This document shows, one piece after another, positions 1 through 11,857 of a DNA stretch of 64,000 nucleotides. Every line of letters begins with the position of its first letter. The stretch's first letter is position 1. The translations under genes and the position numbers were made by a program. Under the pieces are notes generated by a model. The model saw only the letters and a program-made list of their open reading frames with translations. It had not been told where the DNA came from and made no database searches. The DNA is from Amphirosellinia nigrospora (taxonomy: Eukaryota; Ascomycota; Sordariomycetes; Xylariales; Xylariaceae): contig SCHM01000002.1 in assembly GCA_004123355.1 (NCBI GenBank), positions 62,001 to 126,000 of the forward strand, written 5' to 3'.

Positions 1-3000
1 ACCCATGTGCAATTAAGGTGTCGATTTACGGCGGGCTCAATGCAGACTTGCGAAGGGAGGACGATAGAAGGGCTATTCAAGATGCTGGAGCCACGCAGCA
101 AAAGCGAAGCAAGTCCGCGAATTGAATATCTTTGAAAGGCAAAGCAACGCAGGCTTGGTAGTCAAATAGCCGAGCCGACTTACTTCGCAAAAGAATTAGA
201 ATATGCTAGCTTGTCATGCGAAAACAAGCTGCGTCAAGTAAAGACGAATCGGGAGCTGATGGCGTCGCCGATATGGGGAATAGTCGGCGGGTGAGGAGGT
301 GGCCACTCTACTTGCTGTTGGAGTTCTCGAGAGCTGTGTCTGGGGTGGGCAAAGGAGGGCGACGGTCAGCGCACAGAATTGGAAAGACGGTGAGTGCAGA
401 AGATTGCAACGAGTGATTGAATGAGCGGTAGAAAAAAAATAGCTTCGCTGGGACGAGATGAGGGAGGTGGTCAAGGGGCACAAAGGCCGTAAATACAAGA
501 GCGTGGCCTTGGGGGGGAGGAAGTGTGCTTTGTTGTTGACAAGGCCAACTCCAACAGAAGTTGCAGCAGACTGGAAGTTGCCAGCAAAAAAGGTTGGTCC
601 AAGTCGCTTTCTGCTCTTGGTGGCACTCCTGCTCCAGCTACTGCGCACACGGACACGGACACATCCTGACCTGACACTCTTGCGAAGGGGAGAAAAAGGA
701 CAGGGCGGTGCGGGCCAGCTGTTGGCTATGGGTACGATACCCTGCTACATTACCTAAAATACATGGGCGATGGCAAGGTATGGGGGAAGAAAGGAAACCA
801 TGTCTCACCTCGGAGGGCTGGCTGTGCAAGACCCAAGACCTACCCAAGACCCTGATACTGTGCTGGGCGCCGCTGCTGCTGCTGCTGCTTGCTGTTCCGT
901 CAATTCTCACCCACTGACGTGCCCCCGCGTGATGATGTACGGTAGTGTAGGGCCTCGCGAGGGACAACGATGCGTCGAGGGTCCGAAAGGCGCTGCGATG
1001 GTGGATGATCCGTTTCGCGGGAAAGGAGGAGCGTTGAGGACGTGGAACGTCTGGAAAAAAAGACTGGGGTTGGCGAGATGGATGGATGGACTATGCTATG
1101 GGCGTCCTGGGAGTTGACGAAGCTTCAGGGACCCGTGTGGAGTTAGTGGTGGTCTTTGGGGGTGCCAGCCAGCATCTGCCCACCATGGCTGCACGCGCTA
1201 GGCCTTATTAGGAATAGGTAGTATCGACTAACTCTCTGGTCCGTGTTTGCTTTTCTAAACACCGTGAGGTTCCGCCCGTTAGTTCACGATTTAGCGAGTG
1301 GGCTGGTCGTTGCTGTTGCTAGGTAGAACCCAGAAGGTGCCACCGACAGATAGGTACGCAGTATAACTGGCTGGCCAACAGCAGAAGGGAGGCACAGTGC
1401 GCCATTAGAAACCCTACTCTCCCTATCTAACCTGGTAAGCACGGCACCAAGGCGATAACATCGTTTGTTGTTTATATTCTAGGGTGAGGCTTACCATAAG
1501 GGCGATTTCCTTTCCGTCGAATAAATTAAATTACTCCTTAATGGTTAAGCTTCTATGTTCGAATTCTAGACAAGAGGTAGATAGGTACTGTGATATGAAA
1601 TTCAAGGAATCGTGGTACAGCGCCTCATAATATTTCACGATATCTCGAAACACCAAGGGTTTAAAGGTAGGCAACTCTGTGTATGATGAAAAGGCTACCT
1701 ACCTACCTATGTAGAGAAATATAATCAACACTGTAGATACCTAACTTTGTAGTTTTAGAAGATGTAACGAAGGCACATCCGCCCCCTCCTCCCTCGAAAT
1801 GACGCCAGACATTTATTCATAAGTACCTACCTAGCTAGGTATCTACCTACCTAGGTAGGTCAAACACATGTAGTTCATAGATAGATGTGTTGACAGAACA
1901 GGCCGTTTTGAGAAACTATAAGTAAATAAACGCTTCCAATTCACAATATAATTTAGCTCATTATTTCCACCAAACTAGAGTTGCCCCAGCTTGTGTGCAA
2001 AGGTAATTGACTGTGATTTATTCCCGAATCCCCTTATCACCAATGATTAAACCCCAGGCAGACATAATACTACTTCCAGGTAATCAGTATTAAGTTTCGG
2101 CCTGCTTTAGCACAGCTGTCATTTACCATTTCCGCATCCCACGTAAGATGTAATAACATGATTCACGTAACACAGTTCCTAACTTACTCAAACAAGGAGC
2201 CGCCGTCCGTTCTATCCCAGGCAAGGTTTGGGTGACCGTTGACATCTCGCGTTCCTTGGGTCTGAGTCTCGAATTGGCATAAACGCTTGCGCAGCCTCGG
2301 TATACATAATAAATTACTTTTAGAACCGTTCATGAGGGCAGTGCTTCCCATCATCAGACGAGGCTCTCGTGCATTTGCATAGCCGCTGATTGCATGCCAT
2401 ACCTAAGTTTTCAGGCATCTCTGATTATATTATTTCGCAAGCCTCAGGGCACCGAGAGGCGGGTGGGTTATGTTGGCTAATGGAAATGCTAAGCGTTCCC
2501 AGATTATTGGGTATTAAGGGTTTTCCTCTCATTCACCGAAGATCCTCACAGTTGCGTTATATAAGTCTTTGTGGGCAACCTTACGAGGAGGAAGGAGAGG
2601 TACTTGTCACTGGTCTAGCATTGGCAGAAACCCCCAACTTCCCCTTGGTGGATTGCGGGGCTTGCTGAATAGCGGAATGCCATCTTTGCGCTTGTGGAAC
2701 ATTAGGCTTAGGCTTGAAGACTAGAAAGCACGATGACAGTTGGCATATCCTCGTCAAATATTGTGAATATGCCAGATTGTCGAGTAAGTGAACATCGCAA
2801 ATAACCGACCTGCAAAGCCGGGGCTCCGTTGTCGGTATAATTGCCCCGTTTTATTATAATCATCTTCTCACCGAAGTCTTTCTAACCCGGGCAAGAAAGG
2901 ACCCCAAAATGCGGATCTGGCTGGGTTCTCGCAAATGGCCGATAAGTGTACCGGAAACGACGGGCATCGCAACTGAGATAGGTGATCGACCCCGCATCAG

Positions 3001-6000
3001 CCAATACGACGTCGCATGCGACCAAGCCCTTTTCTATTACTATCCTATACGCCCAAAAAGCAACGGGAGGCGGTCAGAAAAGCAAACCACGACAAGAAAG
3101 AAGAAAGATTGGCCTGCACTCGCCAATGAGTGTTTTGCTTGCCCAATCACAATCGAGTCTCGGTCCCGTGTGACACATTCTATTTCTTCCTTCGTTCTAT
3201 TTCTCGTTCTCCTACCCTCAAGATAGGTGACACTCTAGCTCGGCACGCGTGAGCAAATGAGGCTCATCCAAACGGTCTCCAACATAGGCGCGGGCCGTCC
3301 CAATTCGAAGCTTGCCCACTAGCCTCTAGGAGCCGGTGTAGTATACCTACCACGCTATAAAGTTCCATGCCGCCCATTGTGACCATGGGGCCAGATGTTA
3401 GGCATTTCGGAGGTATCTGCCAAACACATACTCAAAATCGTTGGTTACACACCAGCATTCCTTAATGTTATACTGTTAGGTACGAAGTAACGTAAGATAA
3501 TCCCAAATGCGCAAGCGTGAACTCTACACTCCTCTTGAATAATACTACTGTATCCGGCCCTGCTGTACGTCACCGAATACCTAGTGTCGCTAGTAGTATG
3601 TTGTCGCTTCACATGGCCGGCTAGCTTTTGGTTGCAAAAGACGCTGTCGTTCTTTAATGGTTTAGAGGGAGTAACTCCCTCTCTTTTTACAGCCTAAAAG
3701 TCTATCTACTTACTCGCGATGTAATCTACCGATAAGCTCCCAAGAATAACTGGTTCCGCTTTTTCGCCTCAAGACACGAGGTTTCATTTTTACCACCCAA
3801 CCGAGGCAAACGTATATTTAAATAAGTCTTACGATATGCAGTAGCACCGTATGCAAGGCTTACATCGTTAAGGCTAAGCATCGATATGGCGACGGATGCT
3901 GACGGTCGATGAAAACAAGTACCACGGCAAAGCCGTTCGGTACGTGAGTACTCTAAGAATCTTGTACATCGCCCACATTGGATGCGAAAGCACAAATGTA
4001 CCAGTGCGTAGTTGAAAGGAGTTGGCGGTATAGACTTCGTAGGAGAAGCTGGATACCTGTTGGTGTGCGAAAAGCTTGCTAGGCCGTTGATAAAGCGTCG
4101 CGGTCGAGAGGATAGGAACTTCGACTACCTTATCTAGCAGAGAGCAAAATGGCTTCCAAGGCAACATTAAGTGTCCATTAGGAAGACTACGGAGCAATGG
4201 TTAAGAAATTCGAGATTCTTCCTGGGGCGATACCTACACTAACTAGCGGTAGCATCACATGTGTGGTCATTGTAATATGCAGAAGTCGTACATCGCATAC
4301 CAAAATATATTGAATTGTAAGATAGCTTTTCGTTGAAAGGTCTGCGCATGTCTATAATGAGCAATTGCCGCAGGTGAATATCTCAGAGTACGTCTGGCTA
4401 TGATGAAGATCGCTTCCGTAGCAGGTTAATAGGGGTAAGACCGCATAGCTATCTCGGCCAGTGCTACTTACAGCAATTTTGAGCATCGCGATTGTCCGTT
4501 GTTCGTAAACTGTATTTCATTGGTCCTTGAATAGTATGTCAGGGGCAGAAAGCAAAAATATTCCGCGATTACGAAAACCAAGGATTCTTGTGCGAGGTGG
4601 TAATCGATATTTACAGGATCACGCCGGCTAAGCATTTGTCTCTATTCTTATGGCCAGTCTTGAAGCATCAAATTCGAGTTTGAAATTGAATGGTGTCTTG
4701 AAAGCAGGCAACTTCGGCCGAAGCCGATCTAGCGCTTCGTAAGAAACGGTCGCTAGTTATCCTAGATACATGATAGCATCACATTGGTCATGATAGCCTA
4801 CTGGTCGGCGACGTATCTGTTCGCATCTATTTCAGCACGGTTAGTCAATTAAGAAAGATGAACCCGTTACTCAAAATTGGTCATATGGCCTATAAATTAT
4901 TCAGATCTCAATACTATCTAGCTCTGATCTTTAGTTTAGACACTGTCTAGGTAGACCATCGCCTGTTTTAGTGCTGCTTGGACGAATTCGGCCGGTTAAG
5001 TGGGTGCATTTCGGATGACATAGATAGTTCAAATGACAGTCATGAGCCGATATTTTATTGACGCCAGGTTGAAAGTGAAAGAGATGGAAACTTGGGTCCA
5101 AGATATTGTGGGTGCCAGTAATATAAATAAAGAACAACAATGTGGTTTTAGGCAAGTCCTATCTATCGATAGGATGAAGATGACAATAGTCAGTTGACGT
5201 AGCACCCTAAAAATAACACAAAATGTCATGTGGTGCAGACTGCGAAACATTGTTTAGCGGCTTCACAGGCTTGGTCTACCGTACTTTTTAGGTGGGCTTG
5301 GTATTTTCCGATCCAGCTGCCATATGAATCCCATGGAAGATGAAGATTAGTCTAACCTAAGAACTGGGCCACCCACGTAGCCGGGTACCCACTACCTTGC
5401 GTGTCCGATTTACATATACATGTACGGAGTATGTATGGTGAACAGGGCATTTATGTTTTGAAACAATGAACATCTATGACGAGTTATATTGCTATTAGGT
5501 GCCTATACCTAGGTACTACCTCTATAGTTGAGCACGGAGCCCGTAGGCGAAAGCCACACCGAGAACCCTTCGTGCAACAACCCTAATGGCTCAGGCACAG
5601 GTGAAATCGAAGGAGCAACCTCTAAAAACAAGGTGGCATAGACAAAACTCCTGCCGCATCGGTGCCAGAACGCCCCCTAGCTTGTTACGGACTGAGGCTT
5701 GCCCGCTTTAGGACTAGCTCGAACGCCCACACGGAATCAGGCTGTTCTGCTTCTCGACGTCGCGCTTCCGCATCGACGTTGCAGCTCATCATCCGAGGCA
5801 TTAGAGCCCATCCTCATGATATGGGACATCTATACTTGTTATTAGAGATCCGGATGCTGTCGCGTTAACACCCTCATCCCGTACATCATCAGGCCGTCGA
5901 TTTCATCACCCCCGCCCCCATCGCCGTAGACCTCGCTGCCTTCCACAACGTCCTCACTCCCCCCAATAGCACGGTTCCAGTTGCTTCCATAATTCGCCGA

Positions 6001-6190
6001 GTCCGAGCCGGTCGTCGCCGAAGTGCTCGATTTTAGGATATATATACATAGACCTGGACACTAGTCGCCATCGTTGTCGTCGCTGTTGTCGTTGTCGTAT
6101 AGGTAGAGAAGGGAAAGAGAGGGGAGACGATAGCACGAGAGCATAGATAGAAGAGGAGGTGAGCGCTCGAACTGGACACCGAAAGTCAAC
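1..6190. other. Gene-free left flank upstream of BUD6
   Basis: I recognise no protein or RNA gene in this stretch. Several open frames of 60-145 codons exist, but none shows a known domain, a signal peptide or convincing intron structure, and frames on both strands overlap. From about 1400 to 5600 the sequence is AT-richer and carries copies of the CCTACCTAGGTAGG-type motif. From about 5650 to 6190 it becomes GC/CT-richer and probably holds the promoter and 5' leader of BUD6. A gene partly outside the left edge cannot be excluded. Confidence 0.5.
1823..1860. repeat. CCTACCTAGGTAGG palindromic motif cluster
   Basis: A run of ACCTACCTAGCTAGGTA and ACCTACCTAGGTAGGT units forms near-perfect palindromes. 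A shorter CTACCTACCTACCTA run lies about 130 bp upstream. The same motif recurs in other intergenic gaps of this window (near 5500, 22330, 28100-28240, 36510-36700, 42930, 53200 and 53410) and was not seen inside coding exons. Confidence 0.7.
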
Positions 6191-9100
6191 ATGCAGGCGC
6201 CGACCCAAACTCCGTCGCAGCGCGCGATGCAGCGTCGGTCCCCTGGGCCGGATGGAGGCCCTCCATCGAATGTGCCCACGCGGGCCATGTCGCCGGCGAA
6301 CATGCAGCCGCGCTCGTCGACGGCCTCGAGTAGATCGGGCGGCGGTAGCGGAGGTGGTTCGAGGCGGAATGTAAGTCTATATTATACCGGAATTATTGTG
6401 TGCTTATTCTCTGCTCCGCGTTGTGAACTACTGCACCGCCCTGCTGTCCCAAGAAGGTCCCTAGCAACGGCCGCCTAGTTTGCTCCTATGATTAACTACT
6501 TAATACCCATTGTCTCTTCTCCCACCTTCTGCCGTAAACACTTCTGCTAACTAGTTTATCGCCATAGCAATCAAATGGCTCAAGCATGCCCCTCTCGCAG
6601 ATAGAAAAAAGCGTCACACACCTACTAGTGGCCACGAAACAGCTTCTGGAAACGCTTACGCAGTGGTCCCGAGGCGCTGCCACCGACACCCAAGTCTCAG
6701 ACGTCTACGTGCGCTTGGGCTACGAGTTCAACATGGCTTGTCGAGCTTTCACTGCCATCAACGTAGATACGTCGGACCTTGGAAACGTGCCCGAATCTTT
6801 GCGACACATCCTCGAGGCCACCTTGAGCCAAGAAGCGAGCACAGAGAGCCTCGAGAAGTACCTACCGCGCATACGCGACATAATAATCAATCTGTTGCAT
6901 GGTCTGAAGAGAAAGCAGCAAAAACTCAGACAGAGACAGTCCAAGGAGAAGGAGGGCGGTTCATCTGAAGATAACAACAGTATAGCCTCCCGCACCATGA
7001 GCACCAGCACGGTTGGAAGCAACGGCACCGGCCTCACCACTTTACTGAACGAAGGTATCGAGAATGGATATGGCAGTACAGCACAGAGAGACAGCGGCGG
7101 TCGGGGTCCTGGGAGTAGCGCACCCCCGTTCGGTGTCGACACATCTCCAAGCCGAAGATTTCAGCGAGAGCAATCCCAAGCTTCACTTACGTCAGATATG
7201 TCATCTCTCTCAAGCAATACAATGCAGAATATTCCAGTGTTGCCCCCGTATCCTGGGGATGAAACGATTCCAACCGGTCCATCCAAGGGCAGCATAGATA
7301 TCGATTCTTTTCCTCCACCTCCACCGCCACCTAAATCGCAACAAAGTGCCCTTGCCGCTCTTCAAAAAGGAAAGGACCTCGAGAGAAGAGCGTCTCGGAG
7401 ATATTCAGCGTATCAGATATCTAAACACTTAGGGGCGCCAACCAATGGCGTACCTATGCTTCCCTCACAGACTACGCCAGTGCCTAACCGAGGACGCGCT
7501 GAGGTTAGAGAATCTATGCGAGCCGTACAAGTTCGAGAGGCCCTGCGGCATAATCGAAATGCATCTAATCAGTCTAAAAATACTTTCGAAGGTTCTCCAG
7601 TTCGAGTCCCTAGCCAAATATCAGAAGAAAGCTCAGCAACCGAGTTACAACCCCCCCAGGAGGCTTCGCCGACTCGATCACCAGACGAGAAATCGGCCAA
7701 GCGCCACGATATCGGGGCCCCTGCAAGACGCATTTGCAATCAATGGTCCAGAGTCACCCGATGAGACCAAGCCGAAAGTCGACCTTTCCAGAGAAAAGCC
7801 ACGGCCTGTAACGCCTATTAACAAGGACCAGAGCGAGTTCACCCAGGAACAGTCCCCACCGCTTGAAAAAGAGCTGACCCTTTTCCTACAATACAAATCA
7901 AAAGTGAAAAAATTCGTCCTGCCGGAAGGGTATACCGGTTTGACTATTGGCCGCCTTCAACTTGCTTTTATTGAGAAGTTTTCCTGGAATACTGCACTAA
8001 ATGGCGCGGATTTACCTGAGATATACATTCAAGACCCGGTTTCTGGTGTGCGGCATGAGCTCGAAGATCTTTCCGATATTAAAGATCGCACGGTATTGGC
8101 GCTCAATATTGAGCCTCTGGACGAGGTTAAGAAGCATATTGACGAGGGGTTGGGCACTTTGAAGAAAACCATGGATGAAGTCCGACAAAACGTTACTGAT
8201 CAAGCAGCAGCCCTTCAGCAAGTATCGGACAGGCAGTTGGAAACGGCCAAGGAAATGGCACGCATGGCAGCAGCACCTCCCGTTGCCATAGAGAGCGCCA
8301 GAATCAGTAATCCAGGTGCGGGGGCCAAGCTTAACCCTAGCCAGCTAAGAGAATTGCAGAGTCTACGCCGTGATCTTGCCATAGTACGTCAGACGTACTC
8401 TAATTTCCAAACCGAAATCCAAAGTTCCATGTCTTCACTCCGGAACAAGGCGGCCAACGTCAAAGTTGCAGCTGTTAAAGCCGCTGTGCCTAATGGCGAT
8501 GGTGACTCGGGGTATGCATATGTTATTAAAGGTCGAAAACAACTCAACTCGGATTCCGATCGGCTTGTCAACAAGGTCGACGATCTTCAAGACCTAGTCG
8601 AGGATTTACGGAAAGATGTCGTTAACCGCGGCGTCCGACCCCTACCTCGTCAGCTCGAAGTCGTATCTAAGGATATCCAAGTCTTGACGAAGGAGCTAAA
8701 GAAGATGGAGGAGTACATGAAACACGAGAAACCTGTCTGGACAAAGATTTGGGAGAAGGAATTAGAAGAAGTCTGCCAAGGCCGTGATGAACTCAAATTG
8801 ATGGAAGATCTCATGATTGATCTAAAAGACGATCTTGAGAAAGCAACAGAGACGTTCACATTGGTGGAACAAGCGACGAAGGAGCAGATGAAGGAAAATA
8901 CCCCGGCAGCTAGACAATTTTCCCGAGGCCTACAGAATCTTGGCAATAGCATGGACCAGACAGCAGCAAAAGAGGGTGTCCTAGGTGAAGTGCGAGCACT
9001 TCAGCCCAATCATGAAGACCGACTTGAGGCCATCGAGCGTGCCGAGAAGCTGCGACAGAAAGAACTCGCGAGTCGAAGGGACAACCCTATGAAGAAGGAG

Positions 9101-9307
9101 TTGGCCGCCTTCGTGGAAGAAGGCAAGCTAAAGAAGAGTGGCGGTGTTGAGGAATTGGAAAGGGCGAGGGTAGCTCGGGATGACCGTATTAGAAAAGAAG
9201 TATGGGAACGCATGAATGGTATTATACCGGAAAACCCAATAGGAGAGGATACAAACGATAATGATGCTCCCACAGAGGGGGAGAATGAAGGAGAAGCAGA
9301 GTTATGA
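6191..9307 (+). CDS. BUD6: Bud6/Aip3-like actin- and formin-interacting polarity protein
   Basis: Bud6 (Aip3) is a polarisome component that binds actin and activates formins at growing tips. Exon 1 (6191-6370) encodes a short low-complexity Ser/Pro/Gly leader. An intron from 6371 to 6567 (GTAAGT..CATAG, with CTAAC nearby) leads in phase into exon 2. There the conserved N-terminal block begins with IEKSVTHLLVATKQLLETL, followed by a Ser-rich linker and a proline stretch. The conserved C-terminal core (from ELTLFLQYKSKVKKFVLPEG) then runs through long coiled coils to a Glu-rich tail. Total is about 970 aa, normal for filamentous fungi. The frame changes once, at the GGGGCCCC run (7714-7721). 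Dropping one base there joins the two halves smoothly. No intron with GT/AG ends fits at this point, so I treat it as a one-base insertion, probably a consensus error. Confidence 0.9.
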
Positions 9308-10746
9308 ATGAAATAGAGAAGACAGGAGACGAAGAAAGACGATTTGTTGTAGCGGTATACCCTGGTATGGTGTTTTGGCAGGTTTCTTATTATGATATCT
9401 GTACTCTACTGCATGTCTGCATATCCCTATTGTCCTGTCATACATAGCCCTGGAGTGTTTGCTTTATATTATTGACCTTGTCACCCATGTCGGGTTCGGA
9501 TGGTCTTGGCAGCTTGTACATTGATGCCTCTCCTCGCCTTTGCATTTCTTGAGTTTCCAGTACACAACGATCAGGATATCTCGAGACTCACGATAGTATG
9601 TGTAGCTCTTGAACAAGAGTGGCATAATAAGTACTGGACCCTGGCTGTGCAGTCGATACAACCATAATGATATCCCGCAACACCACAAACGTCGCCATTT
9701 TAAGTAGGGAGGTAGGTACTATATAGTCCCGCAAGCAAACAACGATCCACCAAGTATTATCGCGCGTACGATGATACATGTAATCAAGATGACTATGGGG
9801 TATCTCGGCTATCAAGCATTCTAAGAGTAGCAATTTTGCGTGTTAACGCGTACGCGAGCGATCGCGAGCCTAACGTAGTACTTTATCCCTCGACATGATG
9901 AATCGCTAGACGTGAAGTAATGCCATTCCTTGTCACACGTGAAATTAATAAAAGTTGATTAAGCTAAGCTCTTCGATGGAACCAACCTTGGACGGTTTGT
10001 TATCCGTGTTACCGATCGCACCGTTATGCCCCTTATCCAATACCAAGCACGGAAAGGCCCGTTTTTTAAGCCCTGGTTTATATTAGAGTGGCGATTTTGA
10101 TCCGATGTTTTGTTTTGCCATCGACTCGGGCTAGAGGATTGGGGCCTGGTTGAAGATAGCTTCCCGGTGCTCTCTATTTGCGCCCGGACGACGTTGTGCG
10201 ACTTCGACGGAAGATTGTGGCACAACAGCTCTCCCTTATTTAATCGAAGATCACGCCAGCGTAGCCCAAGTGCCCTATCATCAAATTTAGCAGCAATATA
10301 CTATTGAGCATATGGAGTGAACATGACTATAGAGCATAAACTGCCGAATTGTTAAGGCAAAAATGTGGCCCAATGTTACCATGGCGCATACATGTATGGA
10401 AGATTGGGCTACTATAGAAATATAATCGCGTAATGGCGAGTGGAAGTATTAATATGTCAAGGCTGACTTCCGCAATTATCCTTCGACTTCTCTATATAGC
10501 AAGCCATTGACGAAGTACGTACATATGACGTCAATACTTAAGACAGCCATAGACATCGATGGGTGCTAAGTTTGCGAATGTATAGGTTGAGTCACTCATT
10601 GAGAATACTTTCATTTCGTTCGTCTCTTTTATAGGAGTTATATTGTCTGGCTTCGGGCACCCTAGGCGAACCTGCATATTTCCATGGTACCTCTTCAACA
10701 AGTTCTCGCGACTGTCTTTTTGCCCATCACTATCTGAGTGATTCGA
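9308..10746. other. Intergenic, BUD6 to CE1 esterase
   Basis: This gap lies between convergent genes. It holds no recognisable gene, only short overlapping open frames without domains. It is moderately AT-rich and includes the 3' ends of both neighbours. Confidence 0.5.
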
Positions 10747-11857
10747 CTAGATTCCGAAGAACGCGAGGTCCATTGTGGCGTGAACGGGGACGGTGTGGCC
10801 GACGCCGTTGGCGCTGTATCCAACAAGTTGCGCGGTCGTGGCGGTACCTTCTCCGTAAATTGTCATGGTATACCCGCTCTGAGGTGTGTTGGCGGTGTCC
10901 TTTGACGTTGTAAGACCAAAGACGTTCGACCACTGCTTCATGGTCTCGGCGTCTGGATTTGGAATCAGCATATGTACTCCATACAACGAGCAAGCCAAAA
11001 CTCACAGTTAGGATAGCGAAGAGTGCTGTCAGCAGTACCGTGCCAGCTATGGTTTCAGACGTTAGCGCCTTTCATACACGAGTCATCTCGAGGGACAACT
11101 CACATCTGCATTCTTGGCCGGGTGCCGTTGAAACTAGGGAAGTATGATCGAACTTGGTCACCCCACTGAGCCGCCGTCTTAGTGAGCTGGCCGTTGGCGC
11201 ATTGGTTGTTCCATCCCGGTGGATCTTGCGTGGCAGTTGATCCGGAGACGTAGAAGCATCCGTCTGGCACGCCGGAGTAGACCGAGCCGGCCTTGAAAAC
11301 ATCGGGGTAGGCCCCGACAAGCACGTTTGTCATCATAGCGCCGGAACTTGTTCCTGTCACAAACACGCGGTCGGCATCTCCGCCGTACTTCTCCACGGCG
11401 TATTTGACCATGTTTGCGATGGTCTGGCTGTCACCGCCACCGTCGTGGGATAGAGCTAGAGGCATTTTGTTTAGATGGATCTCAAGAATTTTGACACGAT
11501 TGCGTAAGAGATGCGGAGTTGCAAGATAAAGGGATCTTTTTCAGGTGTAAACTTACATGCTGTTGACGCAACATCGAAGCAGCCACCACCAGACTTCGAG
11601 TTCGGGAAAATTACAATGAAGCCCTTTTGGCCGGCAAGCGGCATGAGACCAGATTCTCCAGAGTACTGCTGAGCCGATCCCTGGCAGTGGTGTACAGCGA
11701 CAATAATCGGGGCTGGAGTCGTGAGGTTCGGCGGCACGTAAACATACATGCCCAGTTTCGTAGGAACGGCATTGAAGTCGTTGACTTTGGTGATCGATTG
11801 GCAACTGCCAACCGCCAAAAGGCCGGCGAGGGCGGAGAGGGTAGACTGAAGATGCAT
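10747..11857 (-). CDS. Secreted CE1 esterase (acetylxylan / feruloyl esterase type)
   Basis: This is a secreted alpha/beta-hydrolase of carbohydrate esterase family 1 (PHB-depolymerase-like fold) that would remove acetyl or feruloyl groups from plant xylan. Four exons join cleanly as 11857-11557, 11455-11104, 11046-11006 and 10952-10747, giving 299 aa, the usual size of fungal AxeA. The N-terminus MHLQSTLSALAGLLAVGSCQ is a typical signal peptide. The motif HHCQGSAQQYS belongs to the oxyanion region. The nucleophile Ser lies in VTGTSSGAMMTN, the Asp in WHGTADSTLRYPN, and the catalytic His in GVGHTVP. No carbohydrate-binding module is present. The reading frame has no indels, unlike several neighbours. 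Acetylxylan versus feruloyl specificity cannot be decided from sequence. Confidence 0.93.

Noticed and set aside
214-1117. Several overlapping open frames of 66-144 codons on both strands near the left edge
   Set aside because: They have no domain, codon pattern or splice structure, and both strands are open at once. They look like chance frames in moderately GC-rich DNA.
2909-3226. Open frame of 105 codons (+)
   Set aside because: It is low complexity with no recognisable motif and lies in AT-rich intergenic DNA with no supporting context.
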